Shown here piece by piece: positions 28,291 through 35,838 of a stretch of DNA of 64,000 nt. The translations under genes were made by a program, and so were the position numbers. The stretch spans positions 62,001 through 126,000 of the forward strand of contig NZ_JAUSUH010000007.1 of the NCBI RefSeq assembly GCF_030813595.1. Direction: 5' to 3'. The notes under the pieces are model-generated. The model had not been told where the DNA came from, did no database searches, and worked only from the letters and a program-made list of their open reading frames with translations. Origin of the DNA: Ancylobacter vacuolatus. GTDB lineage: Bacteria > Pseudomonadota > Alphaproteobacteria > Rhizobiales > Xanthobacteraceae. Positions within the stretch are counted from its first letter, which is position 1. Each line of letters opens with the position of its first letter.

Positions 28291-28566
28291 ATCGCAACAT
28301 TCATCCAGATGTCATTACTCTGGTAAGGTGTCAACGCTCTCCAGAGGAAGCTGCGGCCAGCGAAGAATCGGTGTCCCGGTGTGGCAGCGCGGACACGGCC
28401 GTTCTTTCCGCCTGTGCGACAAGAAGATGCCGGCCTGCGCCCGCCGGCGGGTGCGGCGGCGCGCGCGCATTCGCTTGCCAACGCCACGCACCGTCTGGCG
28501 CGCGGGAGCCGAGCGTGGCATGGGAGAGAGCAAATCGTGTCGCCACACGCAGGCAGGGAGGACGAA

Positions 28567-28851
28567 TTGAGGTCGGACTATGTGCTCCGGGTTTCCCCGC
28601 TCGCCAGCTTCCAGCCGCTCGGCGACAGCGCCGTGGTTCTGCGCATCGACAGTGGCCAGCTTTACTCGGCGAATGCCACGGCGCAGGCGCTGCTCTCCGC
28701 CATGGATGGGGAGCGCACGCTGGCGGACATCACCTCTCTCCTCCTCGAAGACTTCCATGTGGAGCGCGATGTCCTGGAGCGGGACCTGTTCGCCATGACC
28801 GAACAGCTTCTGGCAGCAGGCATCGTGGAAATAACCCCCGCCGCGTCATGA
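28567..28851 (+). CDS. PqqD-family peptide chaperone (RiPP recognition element)
   Basis: 94 residues from a TTG 5 nt after GGGAGG (28567); the frame is open upstream but family length and SD decide. Pattern: YVLRVSPLASFQPLG, VLRIDSGQLYSANATAQA, MDGERTLADITSLLLEDF, then DLFAMTEQLLAAGIV, the three-strand plus three-helix PqqD fold. Such proteins hold the leader of a precursor peptide for a modifying enzyme. With an HprK-related kinase next door it resembles what RefSeq calls the HPr-rel-A system PqqD protein (recalled, not checked). Its stop overlaps the next start as ATGA. Confidence 0.82.
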   Translation: MRSDYVLRVSPLASFQPLGDSAVVLRIDSGQLYSANATAQALLSAMDGERTLADITSLLLEDFHVERDVLERDLFAMTEQLLAAGIVEITPAAS

Positions 28852-29258
28852 CAGGCGCGGCGCTGCGTCGACGGCTGTGGTGGGAGGCGCGTCTTCTGCC
28901 GCTTCGGATCCTGGGGCGCGACTTTGCCGGCCTGCTGCGCTTTGCGGACCGCCCGCTCCGCAACGTTGATGCGCGGGGCCTGTCGGCGACGGATATCGTC
29001 GCCGCCGTGGTCGTGGCGACGCGCCGCCCCTGGATGATGCGGAACCGGCGCTGTCTGCGGCAGGGACTTCTGGCCTTCCGCGCCCTCCACAGTGCCGGTC
29101 ACCGGCCCGCGCTGCATTTCGGCGTCGACGCGGCGGGCCTCAAGGGCCGAGAAGGCCTAGTGCATTGCTGGATTCTGGTGAAGGGCGAGGTGGTCCTCAA
29201 CCCTCCCGAGCCGGGAATGACGACCGTGTTCATTCATTCCTTGTCGGACGCCGACTGA
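28848..29258 (+). CDS. Lasso peptide biosynthesis B2-type cysteine protease
   Basis: 136 residues. Transglutaminase-like B2 fold: the nucleophile in NRRCLRQGLLAFRAL (C69), PALHFGVD, then the catalytic histidine in VHCWILVKGEVVLNPP (H106). In lasso clusters B2 removes the leader peptide with help from the B1/PqqD domain. The aspartate usual a few residues after the His (HxWxxxDG) appears as lysine here (HCWILVKG), so the triad may be completed differently. It overlaps pqqD (ATGA) and the kinase gene (TGATG). No asparagine-synthetase-like cyclase accompanies it in the window. Confidence 0.82.
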   Translation: MTGAALRRRLWWEARLLPLRILGRDFAGLLRFADRPLRNVDARGLSATDIVAAVVVATRRPWMMRNRRCLRQGLLAFRALHSAGHRPALHFGVDAAGLKGREGLVHCWILVKGEVVLNPPEPGMTTVFIHSLSDAD

Positions 29259-30241
29259 TGCACAGGCTCTGCTTTGCCCTTGGCGGGGATAGCTGGGTGG
29301 TGGAATGCTCCCATGCCTCCCTGCTGCCGCCCTTGCGCGCCCTTCTCAACGGTCTCGAACGCGACACCGCCGGGCCCTCGCCGCAGCCATGGCGCCTTGA
29401 ACGGGGCCGGCCGGACCTCACCGGGATGGAAGGCCGTGTGCTGCACGAGGGGCAGATGGAATCCGGCCCGCGTTTCAGCCTGTTTCAGACCGCGGATGCG
29501 CTCGTCCTGCTGTGCGGGCGCGAGCTGCGCATCGAGGCCGATCGCATGGGCGGCACCGGACGGGCGATTGTCGCCCCCGGCAGCGAGACCCTGCTGACGG
29601 GCCAGGCCGGCGTCTTCATGGTGTCGGCCGCGCTGGACAGCATGGGACAGCAGCTCGTCCATGCCGCCGCTCTTGCGCGGCCCGGCGGGGCCGGAGCCAT
29701 TCTGCTGGCGGCGCCGAGCGGGGCGGGCAAGACCACGACGTCGCTTGCTCTCGCCCAGCAGGGGTTCGGCCTGATGTCCGACGATGGCGCGGTGCTGTGT
29801 CCGGGCGCCGGGCGCGTGGCCGTCTGGGGTCTCCCCCGCCGCCCCAAGGTGCACCGGGCGACGGCCGCTCTGCTTCCGGCGCTCGCCGCCGGGCTTCTCG
29901 GGGACTGGGACGTTGCCGGGGAGCAGCCGCTGGATCCCGCGCGCATCAGCGGTCTCAGGATAGCCCCGCCCGGCCTCGTTCTTCCGCTGGAAGCGCTCGT
30001 CTGGCTGGGCGCGCGGCGGGCCGGCACCACGCGCTGCGTGCCAATGGGCCGCGACGTCTTTCTCGCCGGTTTCGCGGTCGACAATCTCAATCGAGGGGTG
30101 GCGGGCGTGCCGGAGCACCAGCTGCGGCGATTCGAGGCCATCAGCCGGGCGGTTGGGCACGCGCCGACCTATGAGCTGCAGATTGGCGACCAACTCGCCG
30201 ACGCGGGCGAAGCCCTTATGAGGGGGGTAGATCAGGCATGA
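29258..30241 (+). CDS. HprK-related kinase A
   Basis: 327 residues. The C-terminal half resembles the HPr kinase/phosphorylase fold: P-loop APSGAGKTT (152-160) and GLMSDDGAVL (171-180, in the position of the HprK acidic motif), with the WGLPRRPKVHRAT segment after it. The N-terminal half is not recognised. HprK-like kinases in RiPP clusters can phosphorylate a precursor peptide, as in paeninodin; whether this one does so is inference. It shares one base with the B2 stop and its own stop overlaps the next start (ATGA), so the four genes form a tightly coupled operon. Confidence 0.82.
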   Translation: MHRLCFALGGDSWVVECSHASLLPPLRALLNGLERDTAGPSPQPWRLERGRPDLTGMEGRVLHEGQMESGPRFSLFQTADALVLLCGRELRIEADRMGGTGRAIVAPGSETLLTGQAGVFMVSAALDSMGQQLVHAAALARPGGAGAILLAAPSGAGKTTTSLALAQQGFGLMSDDGAVLCPGAGRVAVWGLPRRPKVHRATAALLPALAAGLLGDWDVAGEQPLDPARISGLRIAPPGLVLPLEALVWLGARRAGTTRCVPMGRDVFLAGFAVDNLNRGVAGVPEHQLRRFEAISRAVGHAPTYELQIGDQLADAGEALMRGVDQA

Positions 30242-31269
30242 GCCGCGCCCTGCTGTCACCCGCCTACGCCCACCGGCTGATCGCACTCGCCGATCCCGTG
30301 GGCAGCGGGCCGGATCTCTCAAGCCTTCCCGCGGCTGCGGTGCCGGAACTGCTGGCGGCGGCGCGGCAGCATCTCGTCCTGCCGGTCGTGTGGCGCCGCC
30401 TTGAGGTCCTGCGGGGGCGGGAGACGGCCGTCGCGCTTGACGAGGCGCACCGGGAACTGGAGCTTCAGACGGCGCACAGCATGCTGCTCGCCTACCATGC
30501 CTCGCGCATCGAGGCGGGCCTATCGCAAGCACGGGTGCGATTCTCCATCGTTAAAGGCGCCGCTTTCGCCTCGCTCTACCCGCACGCCTCGGACCGCCCC
30601 TTCACGGACATCGATATTCTGATCGATCCGTCGGACAGGCCGGCGGTAAATGCCACGCTGGAAGCGATGGACTTCGCCCCCGTTCCACGCAAGACCATCG
30701 ACCATTCGGCCGCCTATGGCGAATTCAAATGGACCGCGCGCCAGGCACCGAACGTGCTGGTCGAGGTTCACCTGAACCTGGTGCATTACCCGCTCCTGCG
30801 CCGGACCGTTTCCCTCTCTCTGGACGATCTCGCCGCTTTCGGCGGCGCGCAGGCACCGGCCGGCCGGCTCATGGTGGCCGTGGCCCACGCGGCGGCCGGC
30901 CACAAATTTCATGCGCTTCGCCTGATCGTGGACGTTCTGCAGGCGTCACGGGCGATGGGCCGGGAAGCCTCGCACGCCTTTGTGCAGACGGCGGCAAGAC
31001 AGGGCTGGGCGCTGGAGGCCGGCTTTGCGCTGGATCTTGCCGGGCGTCTTTATGGCGACGCGCAGACTACGGCAATCGCCACCCTGCTGCCGCCTTCCAG
31101 CGCCCGCGCGGTTGCGGCCCGCCTCCTGTCCGAGTCCGCCATCCTCGACGCCCCCCTGCACGGTGTCGCCTCCCGCATTCGCCGGACACTGGTTCGCGGG
31201 CTTCAGCATCTGCGGCCGGCGCTCCGGCGGCAAGGCGGTGGACCCGGGGCACGACCGGCTTCAGGATGA
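30238..31269 (+). CDS. Nucleotidyltransferase-family protein
   Basis: 343 residues. The polymerase-beta-like motif FTDIDILID (122-130, with D124 and D126) follows IVKGAAF (104-110), the usual arrangement of the putative nucleotidyltransferase family found beside lasso-type and HprK-related clusters. A helical C-terminal half follows. It could transfer a nucleotide to a peptide or to a carrier; no substrate can be read. It is the last gene of the operon, overlapping the kinase by 4 nt. The final residues (RRQGGGPGARPASG) are low-complexity and may not be structured. Confidence 0.8.
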   Translation: MSRALLSPAYAHRLIALADPVGSGPDLSSLPAAAVPELLAAARQHLVLPVVWRRLEVLRGRETAVALDEAHRELELQTAHSMLLAYHASRIEAGLSQARVRFSIVKGAAFASLYPHASDRPFTDIDILIDPSDRPAVNATLEAMDFAPVPRKTIDHSAAYGEFKWTARQAPNVLVEVHLNLVHYPLLRRTVSLSLDDLAAFGGAQAPAGRLMVAVAHAAAGHKFHALRLIVDVLQASRAMGREASHAFVQTAARQGWALEAGFALDLAGRLYGDAQTTAIATLLPPSSARAVAARLLSESAILDAPLHGVASRIRRTLVRGLQHLRPALRRQGGGPGARPASG

Positions 31270-31481
31270 CGGCGTGCGCCGCTGGGTATCTGCAAGTTGT
31301 GACCTGCCTATACGATTAGGCGCCTGCACCCGGCGTCGGCACGCTGAGCACTTCCTATGATGGTCGCGACGAACAGCGTCGGCCATAACCTTCAGCATGA
31401 GCAGGAGCGGCTGCAGCGCGGCCAGACACGCGGCATCACGCCGAGCATGTAGCCGCGACGGAGGATCGAGAGAGGACCGAC

Positions 31482-32192
31482 GTGATCGAGCCGTCATACA
31501 ACATCGCCCCGTCCCTCATGGCACCGGAAAAGTTGACGGATCTCGCCGAGGTCGAGATTGCGCGTCGGGCGCAAGAAGCGCCCCGCGCTCAAGCTGCACG
31601 GGTTGCGGCAGAGGGCTTGAGCGAGATTGCGTATCGGAACCGGATGGCAATACAGGCGACGCTCGACACCATCGCGGCGGCCGACAATTCTGCCGACACG
31701 GCGCGAGCGCTCGCCAGGCCCATCGAGAACGCGCCTGAAGCCCTCGGGCGCCTGCCGGGCCGCGCCGCCACCTTCTGGCGCAAGGAGGATGACGAGCGGC
31801 GCGAAGCCAGGGGCGCCGTCGTCGACCTTGCGCTCGCCGTCAAGAAATATGGCGATGCCCTCGCCTATGAGAGGTCAGAAATCCAGCACGCTCACCGCGA
31901 CGAACAAATACGGCTCGCGACCGCGATTCCAGCGCCCTCGCGGGAGTTGGCGGCTGTGCTCACCCAGCCGGTCGGCAAGGCGATCGAGGCTTTGCAGCAT
32001 GATCGAACGCTCGCTGACGAGCTGGTGAGGATCGTGGAGGCCGGTCGCCGGCGCCTCAGCGCGGACGATCTACGCGAGCCCGGGCACGTGCCCGATACCT
32101 ACCGTCATGCGGCCATGCTGCGCGATATGCACCAACAGCATGCGCGCCGGCAGACGCGGGGCCGAGAGGCAGGGCCAGTTATCACACGGTAG
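31482..32192 (+). CDS. BID-domain-like protein, probable relaxase (TraA) C-terminal remnant
   Basis: 236 residues from a GTG. The central part (ARPIENAPEALGRLPGR, then FWRKEDDERREARGAV, then VKKYGDALAYERSEIQ) matches the BID domain pattern I know from the C-terminus of alphaproteobacterial TraA relaxases, where it is a type IV secretion signal. No relaxase or helicase domain precedes it, so this is either a stand-alone secreted protein or the surviving tail of a relaxase. The broken topoisomerase III tail just downstream supports decay of a conjugative element. Confidence 0.65.
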   Translation: MIEPSYNIAPSLMAPEKLTDLAEVEIARRAQEAPRAQAARVAAEGLSEIAYRNRMAIQATLDTIAAADNSADTARALARPIENAPEALGRLPGRAATFWRKEDDERREARGAVVDLALAVKKYGDALAYERSEIQHAHRDEQIRLATAIPAPSRELAAVLTQPVGKAIEALQHDRTLADELVRIVEAGRRRLSADDLREPGHVPDTYRHAAMLRDMHQQHARRQTRGREAGPVITR

Positions 32193-32195
32193 GGC

Positions 32196-32431
32196 AGCAA
32201 TTCGCTTGGCCCTCTTCCTCACAAACTTCGCGATCCACTCGCGCTGCTTCGGCGAAGCGAGATCCTTTCCGCCGGCCGACCGCGCCGCGTCGATCCATTT
32301 CGACAGAACGTATCGAGCTGCGCCGCTTCAGGCGGGTCCGTCCGTGTCTCCTCCGACATCTTTCGGCCATAGGCGAAGTGCTTGTCCGAGGGGCCAGCGT
32401 TCGCGCGCTTGCGAGCCCGGCCGCACGTCAC
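32196..32431 (-). pseudogene. DNA topoisomerase III C-terminal remnant, frameshifted
   Basis: On the minus strand, frame one reads NAGPSDKHFAYGRKMSEET and on to AAQLDTFC. Near 32305 the homology moves to another frame, SKWIDAARSAGGKDLASPK then QREWIAKFV. Together these are the tail repeats typical of plasmid/ICE topoisomerase III (SDKHFAYGKKMAEETG, then KWID, then PSPKQLEWI). No catalytic part remains. It lies between the BID-domain gene and the LacI gene. Confidence 0.7.
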
Positions 32432-33441
32432 GCGCTGGTGCCCTCGACGAGGGAGACGGGCAGCGTGTATTCCAGCCGCTCGAACGCCCCTGCGCGCAGC
32501 CTGGCCAGCAGCAGCTCGGCGCCGAGTTGGCCGAGCTCGAAAGCGGGCGAGCGCGCCGAGGTCAAGGTCACGCGGTCTTGGCTGTAGGGCTCGAAGGCGT
32601 TGAATCCCGTGACTGCCACCTGCTCCGGCACCTTCACGCCCTGTGCGGTCAGCAGCCGCAGCGCGATGGCGGCGATTCGGTCGTTGCTGCCCATGACGGC
32701 CTCGGGCAGGCCGTGGCGGTCGATATTGTCGGTGATGGCCTGGGCGATCGCCTCACGGTTGTTCTCGTCGCAGCGCAGGATGCGGGCCGGACGCCCGGCT
32801 TGCTTGAAACACTGCCATATGGCGTCGAGCCGCGCCTCGATGGCGGGCCAGAAGATCTTCGGAATGACGATCAGCGTCGAGGCGGGATTGCGCCGCAGCA
32901 CATGGCGCGCCAGTGCGTCCGCGCCGCCCGCGTCGTCCTGGTTCACGTAGCAGACATCCGCCGCTTCGATCGACGGCTTGTCCTGGAAGACGAGTATCGG
33001 CTGGCCGAGATCGGCGAAGAGTTGGATGGTGCTCCGGCGGCTGGCCGCCGAGCCCGACAGCATCAGGCAGATCGCATCGACGACCGTCTCCCGGACCAGG
33101 AAGGAATCGTTGATCTGTTTGGGTTTTACCCCGTGGACGAGAAGCCCGAATCCCTTTTCGCTCAGCCGGTTCGACAGACCGGCCGCCACATGGGTGGTGA
33201 AAGGGTCGGCGAGGAACATCGGCGAGGGATCGACAATGGTCATGCCGATGATCGACCGCTGCAGCGTGCGCAGTTCGCGCGCCGTCCGGTTGGGTCTGTA
33301 ACCCAGCATCCGCACGGCTTCCTGCACGCGCATCACGGTTTCCGCCGAGATGCCTTGGCGCACGCCGTTGACCACTTTGGACACCGTCGCGGTTGAGACG
33401 CCGGCATGGGCTGCGACGGTGTGCAGGTTCACTTTTGCCAT
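32428..33441 (-). CDS. LacI-family transcriptional regulator
   Basis: 337 residues from the ATG at 33441 (SD GAGGGATGGTCGA); an in-frame ATG at 33489 is less likely. The N-terminal LacI helix-turn-helix reads NLHTVAAHAGVSTATVSKVVNG, followed by the hinge (GYRPNRTARELR) and a periplasmic-binding-protein-like sensor domain. It is divergent from an RraA/TRAP/dehydrogenase operon, with a perfect palindrome in the gap, so it probably represses that operon until a sugar acid or similar inducer binds. Confidence 0.92.
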   Translation of the reverse strand: MAKVNLHTVAAHAGVSTATVSKVVNGVRQGISAETVMRVQEAVRMLGYRPNRTARELRTLQRSIIGMTIVDPSPMFLADPFTTHVAAGLSNRLSEKGFGLLVHGVKPKQINDSFLVRETVVDAICLMLSGSAASRRSTIQLFADLGQPILVFQDKPSIEAADVCYVNQDDAGGADALARHVLRRNPASTLIVIPKIFWPAIEARLDAIWQCFKQAGRPARILRCDENNREAIAQAITDNIDRHGLPEAVMGSNDRIAAIALRLLTAQGVKVPEQVAVTGFNAFEPYSQDRVTLTSARSPAFELGQLGAELLLARLRAGAFERLEYTLPVSLVEGTSA

Positions 33442-33509
33442 TCGACCATCCCTCGCGGAAGTTGTGTCTAATAAGGCCATTGACGCCATACGGAAACGCT
33501 CATATCGTC

Positions 33510-33525
33510 TGTTAAACGTTTAACA
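33510..33525. promoter_or_regulatory. LacI-type operator
   Basis: TGTTAAACGTTTAACA is a perfect 16-bp palindrome with the central CG typical of LacI/GalR operators. It lies 21 bp before the rraA-like TTG start and in the divergent gap with the LacI gene. Confidence 0.8.
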
Positions 33526-33545
33526 AAGGCACTCAGGAGGTTTCC

Positions 33546-34214
33546 TTGCCCAACGACGTTCTCGACCTCGACGCAATCAAGACCACTCTGTATACGGCCG
33601 TCCTCAGCGATGTGCTCGACGATTTCGGCCTGCCCAATCAGGCGATGGCCCCGTTCGTCCGCCCTCTGGACGAAGGCAAGAAGCTGGTTGGCTATGCCCG
33701 CACTGGCCTGTTCATGAACACCTATTCGGTGCGCGAGGGTGAGAACCCCTACGAGATCGAGATCGCGCTGATCGACGACCTCAAGCCGAATGACGTTGCG
33801 GTGCTCGGCTGCGCCGGCCCGACGCAGCGCATTGCCCCCTGGGGCGAGCTGCTTACCACCGCCTCGATGAAGCGCGGCGCGGTCGGCTGCGTGACCGACG
33901 GGCTGGTGCGCGATGTCCGCCACATCCGCTCGCTCGGCTTCCCGGTGTTCCACGGCGGCATTGGCCCGCTGGATTCGCGCGGCCGCGGCAAGATGATGGC
34001 CTATGACCTGCCGATCCAGTGCGGGGGCGTCAGCGTCAAGCCGGGTGATCTGGTGTTCGGCGATGTCGACGGCGTGGTCGTCGTGCCGAAGGAGGTCAGT
34101 GTCCGGGTCGTCGAGGCGGCGATGCGGAAGGTCACCAGCGAGAACAAGACTCGCCAGGAGCTGGAGAACGGCCTGCTGCTCGCGGACGTCTACGCCAAGT
34201 ATGGCGTGCTCTGA
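33546..34214 (+). CDS. RraA-family aldolase/decarboxylase
   Basis: 222 residues from a TTG preceded by AGGAGG at 5 nt. Family features: ELTTASMKRGAVGCVTDGLV-like segment (GELLTTASMKRGAVG, then CVTDGLVRDV), the metal-site GVVVVPKEV region, and SVKPGDLVFGDVDG. Members include 4-hydroxy-4-methyl-2-oxoglutarate aldolase / oxaloacetate decarboxylase and sugar-acid aldolases; true RraA RNase E regulators are shorter. As first gene of a LacI-controlled operon with a TRAP transporter, dehydrogenases and a fumarylacetoacetase-family hydrolase, a role in splitting a 2-oxo acid to pyruvate is likely. Confidence 0.85.
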   Translation: MPNDVLDLDAIKTTLYTAVLSDVLDDFGLPNQAMAPFVRPLDEGKKLVGYARTGLFMNTYSVREGENPYEIEIALIDDLKPNDVAVLGCAGPTQRIAPWGELLTTASMKRGAVGCVTDGLVRDVRHIRSLGFPVFHGGIGPLDSRGRGKMMAYDLPIQCGGVSVKPGDLVFGDVDGVVVVPKEVSVRVVEAAMRKVTSENKTRQELENGLLLADVYAKYGVL

Positions 34215-34282
34215 GCTGGCCTGATCCCCAGCTCTCCGATCTGTCTCATCCAATCAAAACATAGAACGTCCAGGGGAAAAGC

Positions 34283-35317
34283 ATGAGAAACGGATTGAAG
34301 ATCTTCACTGTCGCCGTCATGGCGGCCGGCCTCATCGTGCCGGCCATCGCCATGGCGGCCGACTACACCATCCGGGCCTCCCACTCGGAGGCCCCGGAAA
34401 GCCCACTGCACAAGGGATATCTCGTCTTCAAGGCCTATGTGGAAGGCGCGAGCGGCGGCAAGATCGATGTCGTCATCTCGCCGGCCGGCCAGCTCGGCTC
34501 CATCACTGACGGGCTGGAGCAGGCCAAGGCCGGGGCGATCCAGATCGCGCAGGGCGACGAGCAGACGCTCGACGCATTTTATAAGCCGATGATGATCTTG
34601 GCGACGCCCTATCTCTTCGCCGATGACGAGGAGGCCCGGGCCTTCCTCACCAGCGACCTGTTCAAGAAGACCAATGACGAGATGGCCGCCAAGTCCGGCC
34701 TGCGTCTGCTCGCGGCGGCCTCCTACGGCTTCCGCGACTTCACCAACAATGTGCGCCCCATCAAGTCGGCGGCGGACATGAAGGGCATCCGCATGCGCGT
34801 GCCGCCGAGCCCGATGTCGCTGGCGATGGTCGAGGCGATGGGCGGCTCTCCGACGCCGATTCCGTGGGCGGAGCTCTATGGCGCGCTACAGACCGGCGTG
34901 GTCGACGGGCAGGAGAACCCGTTGGGTGTCATCTATGACTACTCCTTTTATCAGGTTCAGAAGTACCTCACCGTCGACAATCACCAGCTCGGGCTGAACA
35001 GCATCATCATCAGTGAGCCGTTCTTCCAGAGGCTCTCTCCGGAGCTTCGCGAGGTCGTCGCCGTGGGCGCGCAGATGGCCGCCGCAACGGAGTATGGCGA
35101 GCGCAACTACCAGTCCCGCGTCGTGACGGTCGATGCCCTACGCAAGAAGGGCATGGAGGTCTATTTCCCGACCCCGGCGGAATCGGCCACCTTCCGCGAC
35201 GCCGTGAAGGGCCCGATGCAGGCCTACCTGAACAAGGAGCTTGATCCGGCCTTCGTGAAGGCGGTCTACGCCGAGATCGAGAAAATCCGTGCGGCGCGGG
35301 CCTCCGACGTCAAGTAA
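34283..35317 (+). CDS. dctP: TRAP transporter substrate-binding protein, DctP
   Basis: 344 residues with a signal peptide ending near AMAA-DYT. DctP features: IRASHSEAPESPLHKGY, then RIRMRVPP-like (GIRMRVPPSPM), the conserved arginine region and GALQTGVVDGQENP. It captures a carboxylated substrate in the periplasm for the DctQ/DctM membrane pair that follows. The LacI operator upstream and the downstream enzymes suggest a sugar acid or hydroxy/keto acid. Confidence 0.92.
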   Translation: MRNGLKIFTVAVMAAGLIVPAIAMAADYTIRASHSEAPESPLHKGYLVFKAYVEGASGGKIDVVISPAGQLGSITDGLEQAKAGAIQIAQGDEQTLDAFYKPMMILATPYLFADDEEARAFLTSDLFKKTNDEMAAKSGLRLLAAASYGFRDFTNNVRPIKSAADMKGIRMRVPPSPMSLAMVEAMGGSPTPIPWAELYGALQTGVVDGQENPLGVIYDYSFYQVQKYLTVDNHQLGLNSIIISEPFFQRLSPELREVVAVGAQMAAATEYGERNYQSRVVTVDALRKKGMEVYFPTPAESATFRDAVKGPMQAYLNKELDPAFVKAVYAEIEKIRAARASDVK

Positions 35318-35367
35318 AGCGGCGGAGCGAACAGTGTCGCTCCATTACGGACGTAGAGGGGGCTTCG

Positions 35368-35838
35368 GTGAACCGAGCAGAGATCCTTCATAAATTCGTC
35401 GATGCGATCATCATCGGGTCTCTCGCGGTGATCGTCTTCTCGATAATTCTTCAGGTGGTGGCGCGGTATTTCTTCCACGCCGCATTCCCCTGGCCGGAGG
35501 AACTGTCGCAGCTCCTGCTCGTATGTCTTTCCTTCCTCGGCATGTACCGGGCGATCGGAGAGGACATGCATATTCGGCTGGATGTTCTTCCTCGCGAGGG
35601 AGGCGGACCCTTAGTCCGCCTTCTTCAGGCCGCGGGCCTGCTCGCCGCTGCCGGTTTCGTCGCCTACATCGGCTATGGCGGCCTCGAACTGGCCCGCAAT
35701 TCATGGACGCAGCCCTCGCCGGCCATGCGTTTGCCGATGGGGATGTTCTACCTCGTCATTCCCATCGCCTGCCTGCTCTCATTCCTGGCGCTCCTCGCCA
35801 GAATCCACCTGCTGCTGACCGTGGAACGCAACCGATGA
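35368..35838 (+). CDS. dctQ: TRAP transporter small membrane subunit, DctQ
   Basis: 156 residues from a GTG, four predicted helices. The family segment PWPEELSQLLLVCLSFLGMY with following R-x-x-x-H-I (DMHIRLDVL) is clear, as is the late PMGMFYLVIP. The stop overlaps the dctM start by 4 nt (ATGA). Forms the membrane complex with DctM. Confidence 0.9.
   Translation: MNRAEILHKFVDAIIIGSLAVIVFSIILQVVARYFFHAAFPWPEELSQLLLVCLSFLGMYRAIGEDMHIRLDVLPREGGGPLVRLLQAAGLLAAAGFVAYIGYGGLELARNSWTQPSPAMRLPMGMFYLVIPIACLLSFLALLARIHLLLTVERNR

Larger units (their letters stand above)
27502..28504. repeat. Tandem segmental duplication (two units of about 460-540 bp)
   Basis: Unit A (27502-28037) and unit B (28045-28504) align along their length. 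Offset is 543 bp at GCGCGCCAT and at GGAGACGAG, and 467 bp at TAAATCGCAACATTCAT (27821 versus 28288); the 76-bp difference is a 75-bp glycine-codon block present only in unit A plus small indels. Each unit holds one small plus-strand ORF and then a stretch ATTACTCTGGTAAGGTGTCA. On the minus strand near 28380 a frame reads CPRCHTG, a zinc-knuckle-like tail such as some transposases have; this is unproven. Confidence 0.85.
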
